NCBI GenBank assembly: GCA_012295275.1
Contig: CM022668.1
Coordinates: forward strand, 7,087,529-7,151,528
Length of the DNA: 64,000 nucleotides
Reading direction: 5' to 3'
Source: Chrysomallon squamiferum
Taxonomy: Eukaryota; Mollusca; Gastropoda; Neomphalida; Peltospiridae
The notes under the pieces were generated by a model, which searched no databases, was not told where the DNA came from, and was given only the letters and a program-made list of their open reading frames with translations. Below, one piece after another: positions 51,401-61,125 of this stretch. Both the position numbers and the translations under genes were made by a program. Position 1 is the stretch's first letter. Each line of letters starts with the position of its first letter.

Positions 51401-54400
51401 ACAAATTAATCTACCTACACAGTACAGATGACACTGGCTTATTCCTAGTGAAGTACAGTACAAATATTCGTAACAGATTAGTCTGCATACACAATATATG
51501 GTCTGGGTTTATTCCTTGTGAAGTACGGTACTAATATGTATAAGTAATTTATGACTAACTAAAGTACAGTGACCTTCATCAGGGTCCATCTAGCACATCG
51601 TGTAATTTATGATAATGTATTCCTGCTTAGTTTGGATTAACCTTTCCAGTTTACGACTGTAACAATGAAAATGATTGATAATTTGAGTAATGAATTATGA
51701 AACAACAACACCTCAGAACATTACGACTGAATGTTTTATGACATTTAACATATCTTAATAAATTGTTATAGCTAAAAAATGTGACTTGGCATTATGATGG
51801 AATGATGGGAACTAACCAGAGGGAACTAACCAGAGCTAACCAACCATAAGCTCTCTAAAATATGCAGCAAAGCATCTTCTACAAGCATCTTCCCATCAAA
51901 AATTCACAAAAGAAATGCCAAAAAACAGAAAAGCATTTTTTTTTTTTTATTTTTTTTACACACATGCACAGTGCTAGTAATTTATGTAAGTATTAATTTC
52001 TGGTAATCTGAATAAATATAGTCTGAGGTTTTGTATTTTTCAGGTATCTTTGTGGTGGACTGATATGATTACTGTGAATATTAAATATGCCACTTATTTT
52101 TTGTAATAATTTATGTCTAAACATTTCAGTTTAAATAAATACATTTTGAGATTTTGTATTTTTCTAAAATATTTTCGACTGACACTAAATATGGAAACCA
52201 TTGATGTTCATTAAATATTATTTAAATTCTGTTCAGTTACCTCTCTTGTGTTTTAATTAAGTTTTAAAAGCACTTATATTAATGTTGCCTTTTAAACTTT
52301 ACTTTGTGCCATTCCGAGCTTTACTGGATGTAAGTAATTATAAATTAATTGGCAAGTAAATAACCAGAAAGTTTAGTAATAATAAAATTGTGTTTCTCTT
52401 TAGTATCACATATAAATGAATTTAACTGGAAATAAATAAAAGCCTTAAAATCAATTGATACTTTTTTTTTTTTTTTTTTTTAATATCAAGTTTTATATAT
52501 AAAGCTTTATTTAAATTAACAGATGTAACATATGATCTATAATGGATAAAAGTTATAGCTTTCAAAAAAAAAATTTCAAATAATAAAATTTGCAAATTTA
52601 TACATGCATTTAACATAATAATAATAATATGAAGACTGGAATAAATGTAAATGAATACATGAAATATAAATATATATATATATATATATATAAACTCTGC
52701 CAAAGCATAAAAATTAAAACTGAACGATATTTGATGCTGTGAACAGATAGAGATCTAACAACTTAAATGTACATTAAAACTGGAAAAATAAAAATTCAAA
52801 ATGGTGAATCCAGGTGCAGTTTGTAAACAAACTAAGCGGACATTTCTGCTGCACAGTACAGGTAATACGGAGCACATGGTCAAGTCAGTGACGGGTTACC
52901 GCGGTGACGAGAAAATCACGATGTTCAAACACTTGACAAGCCCTGCTTTCCGCCATGTTTACACAGAAAGCGTCTGTCCCATTACCAGCTCGTTTTCTTC
53001 ATCTTCGGTTAATGTCAGAATTTTAAAAGAAAATTTTTAGTTTTGAAATTATACCTCTTTTTCTTGAAACCGATACAAAAAACATTTAAAATTTTATTTA
53101 TACATTTAATGTTTTATAAACCTTTATTATTGTTATTATTATTATTACTGTTATTATTATAAAAGTAATGTAACCAATATTCCTAATTTCTAAAGTTTTT
53201 CTGAATAAATACAATCACACTTTCACATAAATTTACATCAGTTCTAGATGAGGTCCATGAATAAATTAAAACATTTTTATAATTTTAACTGAAACTACAT
53301 GGCTCTGTAAAAAAAAAAAAAAAAAAAAAATTAAAAATATGTTGCTGTTATCAAAGAAAAATTATTAAAAATACAGTTTCATCACAAATGTTTTTTTTTA
53401 AATAAAAACTATAAATAACTAATAAAGAAGACATTTTCTTCTATGTTCTCTAAATGATAAACGCCAGTTTAAATCACAAAAATAATCAGAAAATAATAAA
53501 AAAGATGAAAAAGAAAACAGGAAAATGAAATTGTAAATGTTTTCTTGTTAAAAAATACTGAGTGAATGAATGAATGAATGAAGAAATGAAGTAACATTCA
53601 GCTTAAACAGAAAATCCATTTAGTGTCAAAAGGTCACTAAACACCAGTATGAATACAATTTCAATTCTTTTAATTTTATAATTAAAACTTCTTCCATGTT
53701 TGTGCTGTAATTTACAATTTTAAAAGTGAATCAGACATGCGTTTGTTTGATGATCTGGATCATTTAACATGTCAAGCAGTTATTCCTCTAACTTGACATT
53801 TCACACTTAAAAATCGTCAATGTTTATAATCAGATCATTATATACATTTATAAATACAAATAAATAAATAAATAATAAAAATAGTAAATGGAGAAAAAGA
53901 GAAAACACACACAAACTCTTAATAAATGGGAAAATAAATCAATAAAACTTCCCAAACCCAAAGCACCTTACTGATTAGAGGATTTAAAATAATTCGGTTT
54001 CTTCTGCTCATAAATTACATTTCTGACAACTGAGAATGGATTACATGATAAAATATGTATCATTTTCATAATAAATTGGAATAATGTCCTGACATTTCCT
54101 CCACACTTACAATAACAACAGCAAAAACATTAATAATAATAATAAATAAATAAATAATAAATATATAAATAATGTAAAAACTGATAAAAAACAATTTTTA
54201 ATAAATGAAAATAAAAAAAAACATTTTTTTAATTTTTTTTATCCATTGTGTTTTTAAGTATGAATCAGCAGTATTTATATATAAATTAGAATTATATACA
54301 TTTTTTTTTTTTGAAAGAAGAACAAATTCTTTTTTGGCCAAACTTACCCTTTTTGCCTGATCTGTTTGTTGGCCCTGGCCTCGCTTAATGCAGAGTACAC

Positions 54401-55484
54401 ACGAATTAGCAGAATAGTAGTAAACATCACCGGGCAGCATGTAGGTGCCCACACCACCAAATTTCCAGTGATCTGGGGTATCTACCTACCTACCCTGCCA
54501 CAGTAAAAGCATACCATATGGTTGATTTGTGCCAGAAGAAAATGTCAGCTGTCCAGATGGGTTACACCAGCAGCAAAACTCTTCCGTAATGAAGTAAAAT
54601 ACACATTGTTAAGTGCTGTTGATGATTCAGATTGAGAGAAAAGTATCGTCTGTCCCTACAGAGGAATTGACAAAAAAAAAAAAAAAAGGAAAAAAAAAAC
54701 CCAGCCTGAACGTTGTGCCTGCCGATGCAATGACAGACTGCAAACGGAATGAGCTGTTGACGACTTCTCCGAGCACACAGCCCACACACTCTGGCGAGAT
54801 ACGTCTGCTTACCGATACCTAATCCAGAACAACACGGCAGCTCACGACTCACTTGAAACCTACTGTCAACAGCTGTCAACGTTTTAAACAGTCCTCTCCT
54901 CAACCCAGTCTTAAGTAACCCCTGACAAGATGAGCAGGAGGAGGAAGACAAACGAATAATCAAGCTAATTTTACACACAACACACTCGACGTGTATTTTT
55001 AACGATACTTAGTGGCGTGTGTCCTCCCCCATCTATTTTTCTGCTAATCGATTGTCCTCAAACTGCGCTCATGCGTGAAACACCTGTCAGATTACAATCA
55101 ATAGATAACTGGGTGGCTCATCGGGTCATAAACACCTCTTCCCGTGCTAGCACTTCTCTCGCTATTTACCAACAGTAAATATCATTCAGTTGCCTTCATT
55201 CAGTGACGATGCGAACAGGCCAGTCGGTCTTCAGCACTGCTACCACATACAACGTAAACACACACGTCTACAACGGCTGGGTCTGCAGCATCATTCCTAC
55301 ATCTCTGTGTTTCCATGCTCTTTTTTCTTAATTGCCTTTTCACTGCTTATTCACAACCACCTCACACAGACCACCACAGTGGACAGCAGATGCAGACACG
55401 GCTAGTCGTTGCTATGGAAATTTCCACATGAAGAAGGTGGGTGGAAGAAATTAAGAGAAAATGAATCTGTAACAGAAATAGACT

Positions 55485-55517
<33 letters not shown>

Positions 55518-56505
55518 CAGTGAGTGAACTGAAAATCTAGCAAGCTTTTACCCTCGAGTCATGGCTCAAGACAATGTCGAATCAGTCACTGACCATTCTG
55601 CTTTATTTCTCATCACTTCTGTTGTTAATTTTGTAACAAGCACTGCCATATGGTGATTCACACAGACCACAAAAATCAATACCTTACATGCAACAACTAT
55701 ATATTCATAATAACAAAGTATCTAAAAACCTCTATCACATACACATACCAACAAAAAAAGGAAACTTCTCTAAATACACTGATTTAAAAATATTTTTTTT
55801 TTTTATCAATAACATTATTTTTCCAACTCAACCTTTGACCTCATTGTGTTTAGAAAGTCTTGCTGAAGCTGATCAATACTGTGCGAGTTCAAAGCCAGGT
55901 ATGTCTTTCAGTTCTATTTGTAGTATCAATAGCACATTGCACAATGGCTTGATCTGTCATTTTTATATGAAGGACACGGTCAGACAAGTGTGACATACTG
56001 AGCACACCTTACAGGTAGAAATAAAATGATAAAAGAAATTTTATTTAAAAATTGTTTGAAGTTATTTGATTTTGGGACTAATGCAGAAAAAATGTCAAAT
56101 TTAAAATTGCAAAAAATAGTTTAAAACTTTTTGACAAAATTCAGTCCAGGTAATTTCTCAACTAGAAAACATTTAAAAACATAACTAAAATACTGTCATT
56201 AAGAATCAAGCAAGATAAAAAAAATCACACCAAAAAACTGCATTTATTTCCTAACATAGTTAGCTTAGAATCAGCCTTTATGTTAGTTATTTCCTATTTA
56301 AAAGAAAAACAAAATTAATGGAAGTAAACAAAACATCTTAAAAAATCACATTTCAGTATTTAGTAATGTCTCATGTTTGAAAAGTGAATATAACAGATAT
56401 TGTGGTTGTCTGCCACCATTTTCAAATAAAAACTTGTCTAAAATTTGTTTTAACTTCGTGATTATCCATGTTTTATATGTGTGTGTGAGTGGGTAAGCAA
56501 GTGTA

Positions 56506-56563
<58 letters not shown>

Positions 56564-59500
56564 AAAAAATGCTAAATATTAAAAAAGACATTTTAATCTT
56601 AATGCAACTATTTTATTGTTTATGGCCAGCTGTGTTTGCAAAACAGTGGGAAATGCAAATTTATGAGGTAACTGTACTGCATACTGTTGGTTAAAATGTC
56701 AACATGCAAGATAAGCCAACTATGGCTGTCAGAAATAATTACTACTCTATTATTGAATATAATATGACACAGGTCAACAAATAATCATTTTTAAAAATAG
56801 AAACAAAAGAAAAGGGAAGAAACATTAGAAAACCAGTAAGGATGTATTCAAAAAGTCTATGATTACTACTCTGTTATTGAAGATTAACTAATACATAATT
56901 AAAATAGGTTCATAATGAATCAAATAAAATAAATAAAAAACACACAAAAAGAAAGAAACATGAACATGCCAGTAAGCTTTTGTATACAGAAAACCTATAA
57001 TTACAACTCTTTTATTAAAGATCAACCAACACATGATTAAAATAGGTTCATAAAATAAATGATAAAAAAAAAAAAAAAACACCCACCCACACAAAAAGAA
57101 AACATTAACATGTCAGTAAGCTTTTGTACAGAAAATCTATAATTACTACTCTATTATTAAAGATCAACTAACATATTATTAAAATAGGTTCATAAAATAA
57201 ACAAAAATTGAAGAAAAAAAAAAAGAAAAAGAAACATTAACATGCCAGTAAACATTTGTAGTCAGAAAATCTATAATGATTATTACGCAGTTGTTATGCA
57301 TTATACTAACATACCATTAAAACAGACGTATAAAATAATCATTCTTTAACAAAATACAACCAAAAATAATCATTATTTAACAAAATACAACAAAAAAAAA
57401 CCCCATTAATATGCCAATTATCATAAATGTTATCATAAATCCTGGACAGAAATTAATGTAAATGGTCTAACCAAAATTTCAGTATATTAAAAAGTACCAA
57501 AAAGACATGCACCAGTAACATAAAAAGAAATTAAATTAAAAAGAGCAATTTAAAAAATTAAAAAATATTTGTGCTATACATGTGAAGGTATTCAATACTG
57601 TTTCACACACAAGAAATAAAGGACATCCTAATTCAGTTTATAGTGTGTTTGTTAATAATATGTATTAAAATTAGTAACAATAAATTCAATAAAATAAATA
57701 AAATAAATAACTCCAATTCATTGCAGCCGATATTCAGAGGTACCAAAAATTCAGTCATTTTGAATAACCCTAACCTAACTGTTGAACATACGAAAAAAAT
57801 GTGATATTTAAGGTGAAGTGGCAAGGAACTGTCAAAGTAAACAGCTGTTACCGTCCACTTTAATTTGTGTCTGCTTCTGCTAATAACACACACTGATGGA
57901 TTTACATCAAATTAATGTGATAATCTTTTATATGGGATGCAATTTTGGGATGATTTTCTGCAAGAGTACATAAATGTACCTTACTTTTTACTCAAAATTA
58001 AATTTATCTAAATTTAATAACAAACTGTTTGACATTTATTTACATTAACAGTACAAATAACACAATTATTTATTACACTGTTGTCGACAAATTGTTACTG
58101 AAATTTTTGCACTGACTTTTTTTGCATTCATCATTTTTTGTATGGATTTTTTACTTTGTTTTTCTTCATTTTTTTTTTTTTTTAAACTGCTGCATTATTT
58201 TTGCTTCATAATCAGCAGTCATTTTGTTTACTGAACATGTACCTACATTATTATACACTAAATATTTATTAATCAAAAGCTGTAAAGGTTTTGATTATTT
58301 TAAATTTACTTTCCAGATTATTGTTCTGTTATTTTGTTATTTAAATGCACCTTCAATAATGAAAATTCAGACTTTTTTCCTTGTTTGTTTAGGTATATCC
58401 CATTAGTAGCAAGGACCAATGATTTTTTAAAAATTCAAATGGGAAACTCACTGTTTGCATACAGGTTCCAGAAGATGAATGCTTTTTCTTTTAACGAAAG
58501 AGTGAAAAATTATTTTGCAAGTAATTTTTTTATATATTCTGTTGATGGACCTTTAAAAACTTTTTTCAGTTTTCTGTTATAAAACTATAATGAATTTATC
58601 AGGGCAATCATTCAGATAACACATGATTAATTTGCTTTTTACATGTAAATACCTGTAATGCATTCAAAATGGAAATAAACATAATAAAAAAAAGAATTAT
58701 AATGGTTTCAAGTATTGTTTTACAACATATAACTGTCTACTATGAAGTTTTGACAGAATAATGCGCAAACACTGACCAGCACTGGACACCACCATCTTGA
58801 ATTTTGATCAGAAATTTGTGTGTATGCTTTGAAAATGTCACATCAGAGTTTTAAACTTCCAAATTCAACAATTTTACGTCCATTTTCCTAACTACATCGG
58901 ACTTTTCAAAACTGGATTATGTTTGTGCAAATGCATGCAAAATAAACTGAAATAATAATCTGTTATGAGATTAATCTATTAATTCTTCCAGTTGGCTGTG
59001 TTCTTTGTGTCAGAACCCATCAGAAAAGAACATTCAAATGTAGTTTTTACGCATTAAAGGAAGAAAATTGGAGCCATTTTTGCCAGTGAGTTACTGTTCC
59101 TGCTGGTCCATGCTACTGTTAGGTACTTTCATTTACTTAGTTTTCAACAACCATTCTTTGCTCAAGATTAATCTAAAACTTTCAGCAAATTGATGCAGGT
59201 GATCATAAACTTGTATTTTGAATTTTATAGTAATGACAATATATAAATTAAAATTTTATCTATTCTATTTAAAACCCAGAATATGTTTTTAATGACTTGG
59301 CCTTCACCCCATCCCCAATTTTATTAATGTATAAACCACCACTTTGAAACAGGATAGAAAAATTAGTTTCCATTCTTCTTTGGTTTACAATTCGCTTTAT
59401 GTGATAATCACCAGTAATAAATATACATAAATAATTTGGAAATAAGAAGAAATATATTTTCTGTCAAATAAATTTGGTTTTGGAGTCTTTTTGTATAGTA

Positions 59501-60828
59501 TTAAAAATATAATAATAATAAAAAGGGGGAAAAAGAGACTATCCAGAATGAAATAGAATATCAAATAATTTTTTTTTTTTTTAAATATTGAAGTTAAGGG
59601 GAAAAAAAAAATTCTTTGATAAATAAATGACAAGCACTGGCTAGAACCAGAAACAGGCCCATGTAAAAATAAAAGATTAATGTGTTTTTATTTAAAATGA
59701 AGAATAATCAATTTAAAGTGAATTATTCTCTGCATGTTCACATCTATACATGTATGAGCATGCATGGGTGGAGTAAGTATGTTAACATCTTAAGAGTTCA
59801 TTTGTGAATATTTGATAAAAATTATAATTTTACTGTGTATGGGTATATATATATATACGTTAGGTGTGTGTTTATGTATCTATGTACAACATGTACAATG
59901 TGAATATATTTTGAATATTGTAAATAAAAATTAAGAACATTTTACTTAAATAATTAAAAGAAAGAATGAATGAATGAATGAATGGAAACTGGCACTCAAC
60001 TTTATTAGCATGTATTAAAAATTAGTAATTTTTATTCAAGCTGCTTAGAAAAGGAAGTTTAACCATAACCGCCTTACGTCAAACATCGAGGGGAAGTAAC
60101 TCTAGTATAAATGTCTGAAAAATAACTTATTATAAAATCTGGGAACTTATTTGTTTTCTTTTTTATTTTATTTTTTTCCCACTTACTTTAGATGTCTGTA
60201 GGGAAAATATTTGGTGCAACATTACACCAAATGTTCAAAATAACTCAGTTTCTGAAATTTTAAACAGTGGTTACCCAAATGATGGATACCATTTCCTTGG
60301 AGGTAACATGCATTTCTGAAGTCATCATAAAGATAATTTACAATTGTTGTTTTACTGTAAGTATATCCTTAAATGATTTTTTTTTTTTTTTTTTTTTGTC
60401 TTACCAAGTGGCTGAAAAGGAAAAGTAACACTAGAGATAAAGATTAAGAGTGAAGATGCTGGTGATTCTGTAATGATTTTGGTACTGGAATATAATATGA
60501 ATGAAAATAAATAGGAGACACTGCAAATCAAGATTAGGTGTGAAGCAGTTCATAATTCTGTAAAAAAAATCTTGGAACAACTGGGCAACAGAATGACAAA
60601 ATTAAAAGGAGACACTGTAAATGAAGATTAGAAAACAAGAAGCTGGTGATTCTGCAAATGCTCTGCGACCACTGGACAACAAAATGGCAGAAAAAGGATA
60701 GAGGAAACTGCAGACGAGGACTGCTGCAAAGTCTTGGAACAACTGGACTAGAGTAATAAGAAAACACTCACCGGTTGGTTTAGATCAGTCAGCTCAGCTG
60801 TGCCACTCAATCCCCTGTCCGACGTCAT
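34459..60828 (-). CDS. LARP4: La-related protein 4 (LARP4/4B family), 15 coding exons, 777 aa
   Basis: Minus-strand join of 60772-60828, 49148-49277, 45124-45285, 42765-42998, 41882-41985, 41279-41443, 40617-40793, 39349-39432, 38728-38816, 37982-38242, 37606-37654, 37197-37286, 36619-36875, 36093-36186 and 34459-34839; total 2,334 nt, and every junction is GT..AG and in phase. LARP4 proteins are cytoplasmic, bind poly(A) RNA and PABPC1, and stabilise mRNAs on polysomes. Seen here: a PAM2 motif (residues 26-37), La motif (about 134-195), RRM-like domain with [18 protein letters not shown] (about 213-290), a conserved FPPLPG segment (527-532), a Lys/Arg-rich tail and a [14 protein letters not shown] block matching vertebrate KLSYAEVCQ. 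The MTSD start resembles vertebrate LARP4B. Vertebrates have LARP4 and LARP4B (about 720-740 aa); this looks like the single pre-duplication gene. Confidence 0.92.
35556..35570. repeat. (CA)n(GA)n microsatellite
   Basis: CA run from 35527 followed by a short GA run; LARP4 intron 14. Confidence 0.85.
35686..35820 (+). pseudogene. Orphan plus-strand coding-like exon, unidentified
   Basis: A pyrimidine-rich acceptor (TTTTTCTACTTGCTTCCAG, ending 35684) is followed in one frame by [20 protein letters not shown] then [19 protein letters not shown] and TYASA with stop TAA at 35818-35820. Local GC content and codon choice look coding, unlike the flanks. I do not recognise the protein. It lies antisense within LARP4 intron 14 with no partner exon in view, so it is either the last exon of a nested gene or a relic of a moved or retrocopied gene. 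Confidence 0.4.
35853..36027. repeat. (TTA)n-(GA)n-(CA)n microsatellite stack
   Basis: TTA run to about 35897, GA run of about 90 bp (35912-36000), then CA run (36001-36027). It lies 65 bp inside LARP4 intron 14 from the exon 14 donor. Confidence 0.95.
36093..36186 (-). CDS. LARP4: LARP4 coding exon 14
   Basis: [20 protein letters not shown] to KRVEV. Acceptor TTGTTTCAG; the donor I chose, GTA|GTATGT, keeps the frame to the last exon. Immediately after the intron start comes a 175-bp stack of CA, GA and TTA runs (35853-36027). Confidence 0.82.
36336..36370. repeat. (GA)n microsatellite
   Basis: GA run after CAGA repeats in LARP4 intron 13. Confidence 0.9.
36619..36875 (-). CDS. LARP4: LARP4 coding exon 13
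   Basis: [20 protein letters not shown] (vertebrate ..SDVVKG), then a Pro/Val/Thr-rich disordered stretch to KPVHQ. Donor CAAAA|GTATGA. Phase 0 in, phase 2 out. Confidence 0.92.
37197..37286 (-). CDS. LARP4: LARP4 coding exon 12 (FPPLPG motif)
   Basis: 30 codons ending [16 protein letters not shown], the conserved F(D/E)L..(S/N)(N/S)FPPLPG segment of LARP4 and LARP4B. Acceptor TTGTTCAG, donor TTT|GTAAGT. Confidence 0.94.
37606..37654 (-). CDS. LARP4: LARP4 coding exon 11 (microexon-sized, 49 nt)
   Basis: [16 protein letters not shown]; matches the RGRRRREDDRIS region of vertebrate LARP4. Acceptor TACTTTCAG, donor TCT|GTAAGA. Confidence 0.85.
37982..38242 (-). CDS. LARP4: LARP4 coding exon 10
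   Basis: 86 codons, [18 protein letters not shown] to TQTQ, rich in Asn, Arg, Met and His. Acceptor ATTATTATAG arises from a TAA-repeat region; donor CAAAA|GTACAT lies next to an (AATCA)n pentamer repeat (37951-37977). Confidence 0.85.
38728..38816 (-). CDS. LARP4: LARP4 coding exon 9
   Basis: [20 protein letters not shown] to QVRH plus two bases of Arg; donor CAG|GTTAGT. Corresponds to the NGF/NGY segment of vertebrate LARP4. Confidence 0.88.
39349..39432 (-). CDS. LARP4: LARP4 coding exon 8
   Basis: 28 codons, [20 protein letters not shown] to LDPGT; Pro/aromatic-rich like the corresponding part of LARP4. Acceptor CTGTGCAG, donor ACT|GTAAGT. Confidence 0.88.
40617..40793 (-). CDS. LARP4: LARP4 coding exon 7
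   Basis: Begins [16 protein letters not shown] (vertebrate ARIKA..), then a Gln/Pro-rich stretch [17 protein letters not shown] and INGAPPH. Phase 0 at both ends. Confidence 0.92.
41279..41443 (-). CDS. LARP4: LARP4 coding exon 6 (RRM-like domain)
   Basis: 55 codons: [20 protein letters not shown], then [20 protein letters not shown] and GKPIM. Close to vertebrate LARP4 over its full length. A (TA)n/(TG)n tract starts soon after the donor (GTATGT) at 41205-41247. Confidence 0.97.
41573..41796. repeat. Intronic direct repeat, copy A
   Basis: In LARP4 intron 5. It shares a 165-bp block (from CTGTTAGCAAATTCTTACCA to AACAAATGAATGCTCT) at roughly 90-95 percent identity with 44787-44996 and weaker similarity further left. 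The open frames on the minus strand in both copies encode the same nonsense peptide and have a stop just upstream, so I do not call them exons. Confidence 0.85.
41882..41985 (-). CDS. LARP4: LARP4 coding exon 5 (La-RRM linker, RRM start)
   Basis: Encodes [20 protein letters not shown] then [14 protein letters not shown], the RNP2-like first strand of the RRM. Acceptor TTCTAAG, donor GAA|GTAAGT. Confidence 0.96.
42765..42998 (-). CDS. LARP4: LARP4 coding exon 4 (La motif)
   Basis: Encodes [19 protein letters not shown], then the second half [17 protein letters not shown] and IVEVLR. It is the RNA-binding La motif of the LARP family. Donor CGGG|GTAAGT; the split Gly codon joins exon 5. Confidence 0.97.
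44787..44996. repeat. Intronic direct repeat, copy B
   Basis: In LARP4 intron 3, same orientation as copy A. Each copy begins about 90-130 bp downstream of a LARP4 splice donor (41882 and 45124). Confidence 0.85.
45124..45285 (-). CDS. LARP4: LARP4 coding exon 3
   Basis: Acceptor CTGTTTTCAG, donor ACAA|GTAAGT. Encodes [20 protein letters not shown] and a Pro/Ser/Asp-rich linker ahead of the La motif. Phase 2+159+1. Confidence 0.9.
46042..46110 (-). ncRNA. Candidate intronic small RNA repeat, copy 1
   Basis: On the LARP4 strand: outer stem GCATTC/GAATGC, internal pocket, upper stem CTGCTGGCCCA / TGGGTCCTCAG with a 6-nt loop, then A-ACA. The core is identical to the other three copies while the flanks differ. 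Could equally be a conserved core of a small transposon. Confidence 0.35.
46428..46720. mobile_element. pogo/Tigger-like non-autonomous element (MITE), 293 bp
   Basis: Flanked by TA (46426-46427, 46721-46722). The left end CAGGTTGAGAATCCCTTATC and the reverse complement of the right end, CAGATTGACAGTCTTTTATC, are terminal inverted repeats. Just inside, the right arm reads TCTGAAATGCTTGGGACCAG on the minus strand, a phrase I recall from vertebrate Tigger-derived repeats. No coding capacity. Confidence 0.8.
47465..47531 (-). ncRNA. Candidate intronic small RNA repeat, copy 2
   Basis: Identical 67-bp core with the least flanking similarity to the other copies, so the boundaries of the unit are best defined here (AAGTTAATG to AAGAATGC on the plus strand). 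Confidence 0.35.
48006..48074 (-). ncRNA. Candidate intronic small RNA repeat, copy 3
   Basis: Identical core. It shares an additional ~65 bp on its left (ATGTCTGAAACCAATCAGCT onward) with copy 4. Confidence 0.35.
48893..48960 (-). ncRNA. Candidate intronic small RNA repeat, copy 4
   Basis: Identical core, closest to the exon 2 donor (about 190 bp downstream of it in the transcript). Confidence 0.35.
49148..49277 (-). CDS. LARP4: LARP4 coding exon 2 (PAM2 motif)
   Basis: Encodes [18 protein letters not shown] and a Ser/Thr-rich linker to DIGDGEA, plus one base. [12 protein letters not shown] fits the PABP-binding PAM2 consensus (Leu-Asn-x-x-Ala-x-x-Phe). Acceptor GTTTTAG, donor CTG|GTAAGT. 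Confidence 0.93.
50613..50709. repeat. (AAAAAT)n hexamer array
   Basis: About 16 perfect copies; the open frame across it is an artefact of the repeat. Confidence 0.95.
51150..51545. repeat. 66-bp minisatellite
   Basis: About five to six units of the form ACACATGTTCTGGGCTTATTCCTGATGA..GATACCAATATTTATAACAAATTAATCTAC. The unit length is a multiple of three, which keeps a 151-codon frame open by chance. Confidence 0.85.
52900..52956 (-). CDS. LARP4: Possible alternative first coding exon of LARP4 (b)
   Basis: AAACATGGCGGAAAG gives a strong start context. 19 codons ([19 protein letters not shown]) end at GCG|GTAACC in phase 0, compatible with the acceptor at 49277. The segment 52.85-52.99 kb is GC- and CpG-richer than the flanks and the start overlaps a YY1-like ATGGCGG. 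The donor is non-optimal at +5; an unrelated short open frame remains possible. Confidence 0.35.
54348..54440 (-). CDS. LARP4: Possible alternative first coding exon of LARP4 (a)
   Basis: ATG at 54440 opens 31 codons ([24 protein letters not shown]) ending exactly at a good donor AGG|GTAAGT in phase 0, the phase of the PAM2 exon acceptor at 49277. The frame stays open for another 12 codons upstream ([13 protein letters not shown]), so it could also be longer or internal. The DNA to its right (54.7-55.4 kb) is richer in GC and CpG than the surroundings, as expected of a promoter. Homology to known LARP4 N-termini was not recognised. Confidence 0.45.
54441..55450. promoter_or_regulatory. GC-richer, promoter-like block upstream of alternative LARP4 exon (a)
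   Basis: Less AT-rich and with many more CpG than the surrounding intron, lying just upstream (in minus orientation) of the ATG at 54440. No specific core motif identified. Confidence 0.35.
56735..57320. repeat. ~120-130-bp minisatellite
   Basis: About four to five diverged units with AATTACTACTCTATTATTAAAG, then TTAAAATAGGTTCATAA, a poly-A patch and CATTAACATGCCAGTAAGC. Confidence 0.8.
60430..60760. repeat. ~100-bp degenerate minisatellite next to a LARP4 splice donor
   Basis: Units built on GGAGACACTGCAAATGAAGATTAG..GCTGGTGATTCTG and CTTGGAACAACTGG; the last unit ends about 15 bp from the donor of the exon ending at 60772. Confidence 0.7.
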
Positions 60829-60870
60829 GAGTCCAGCTGACAGTCCAACCAACAGAGTTTGATCTGCCAC
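60772..60870 (-). CDS. LARP4: LARP4 exon with probable start codon (coding exon 1)
   Basis: Acceptor TTTGCAG ending at 60871, donor CCG|GTGAGT. It is open throughout ([22 protein letters not shown]). I place the start at ATG 60828-60826 because MTSD is how vertebrate LARP4B begins; 60829-60870 would then be 5'UTR. The acceptor means at least one further exon lies upstream, not found in the window. If the start is further upstream, VADQTLL.. would also be coding. Confidence 0.65.
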
Positions 60871-61072
60871 CTGCAAACAGAAAACAACAACATTCAGTAT
60901 CCCAGCATGCCACTGTGTCAACAGGTTTACAACAACAACAACAACAAAATCTTTAGTTTCTCTATTAAGTATTGAAGAAGTGATGGTTTTTGGTTTTTGT
61001 TCTGGTACGAAAGGACCTGAAACTGGCCATTTAACTTTTGCTGCTGACGACAAATTTTACACATACACAAAT

Positions 61073-61125
<53 letters not shown>

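Larger units (their letters stand above)
49278..60771 (-). other. LARP4: LARP4 intron 1 (11.5 kb)
   Basis: AT-rich. Holds the two possible alternative first exons, a GC-richer promoter-like block (about 54.7-55.45 kb), a hexamer array, several minisatellites and TG runs (55487-55517, 56508-56562). No other coding-quality sequence recognised. Confidence 0.7.

Noticed and set aside
51079-51534. 151-codon plus-strand open frame
   Set aside because: Product of a 66-bp minisatellite with unit length divisible by three.
54562-54978. 138-codon minus-strand open frame near a possible LARP4 promoter
   Set aside because: Cys/Ser/Phe-rich junk with a poly-Phe run from a poly-A tract; no in-phase splice to LARP4 seen.
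56735-57320. Regularly spaced repeats resembling a CRISPR-like pattern
   Set aside because: Units are adjacent, diverged and A-rich in an animal intron; it is a minisatellite.
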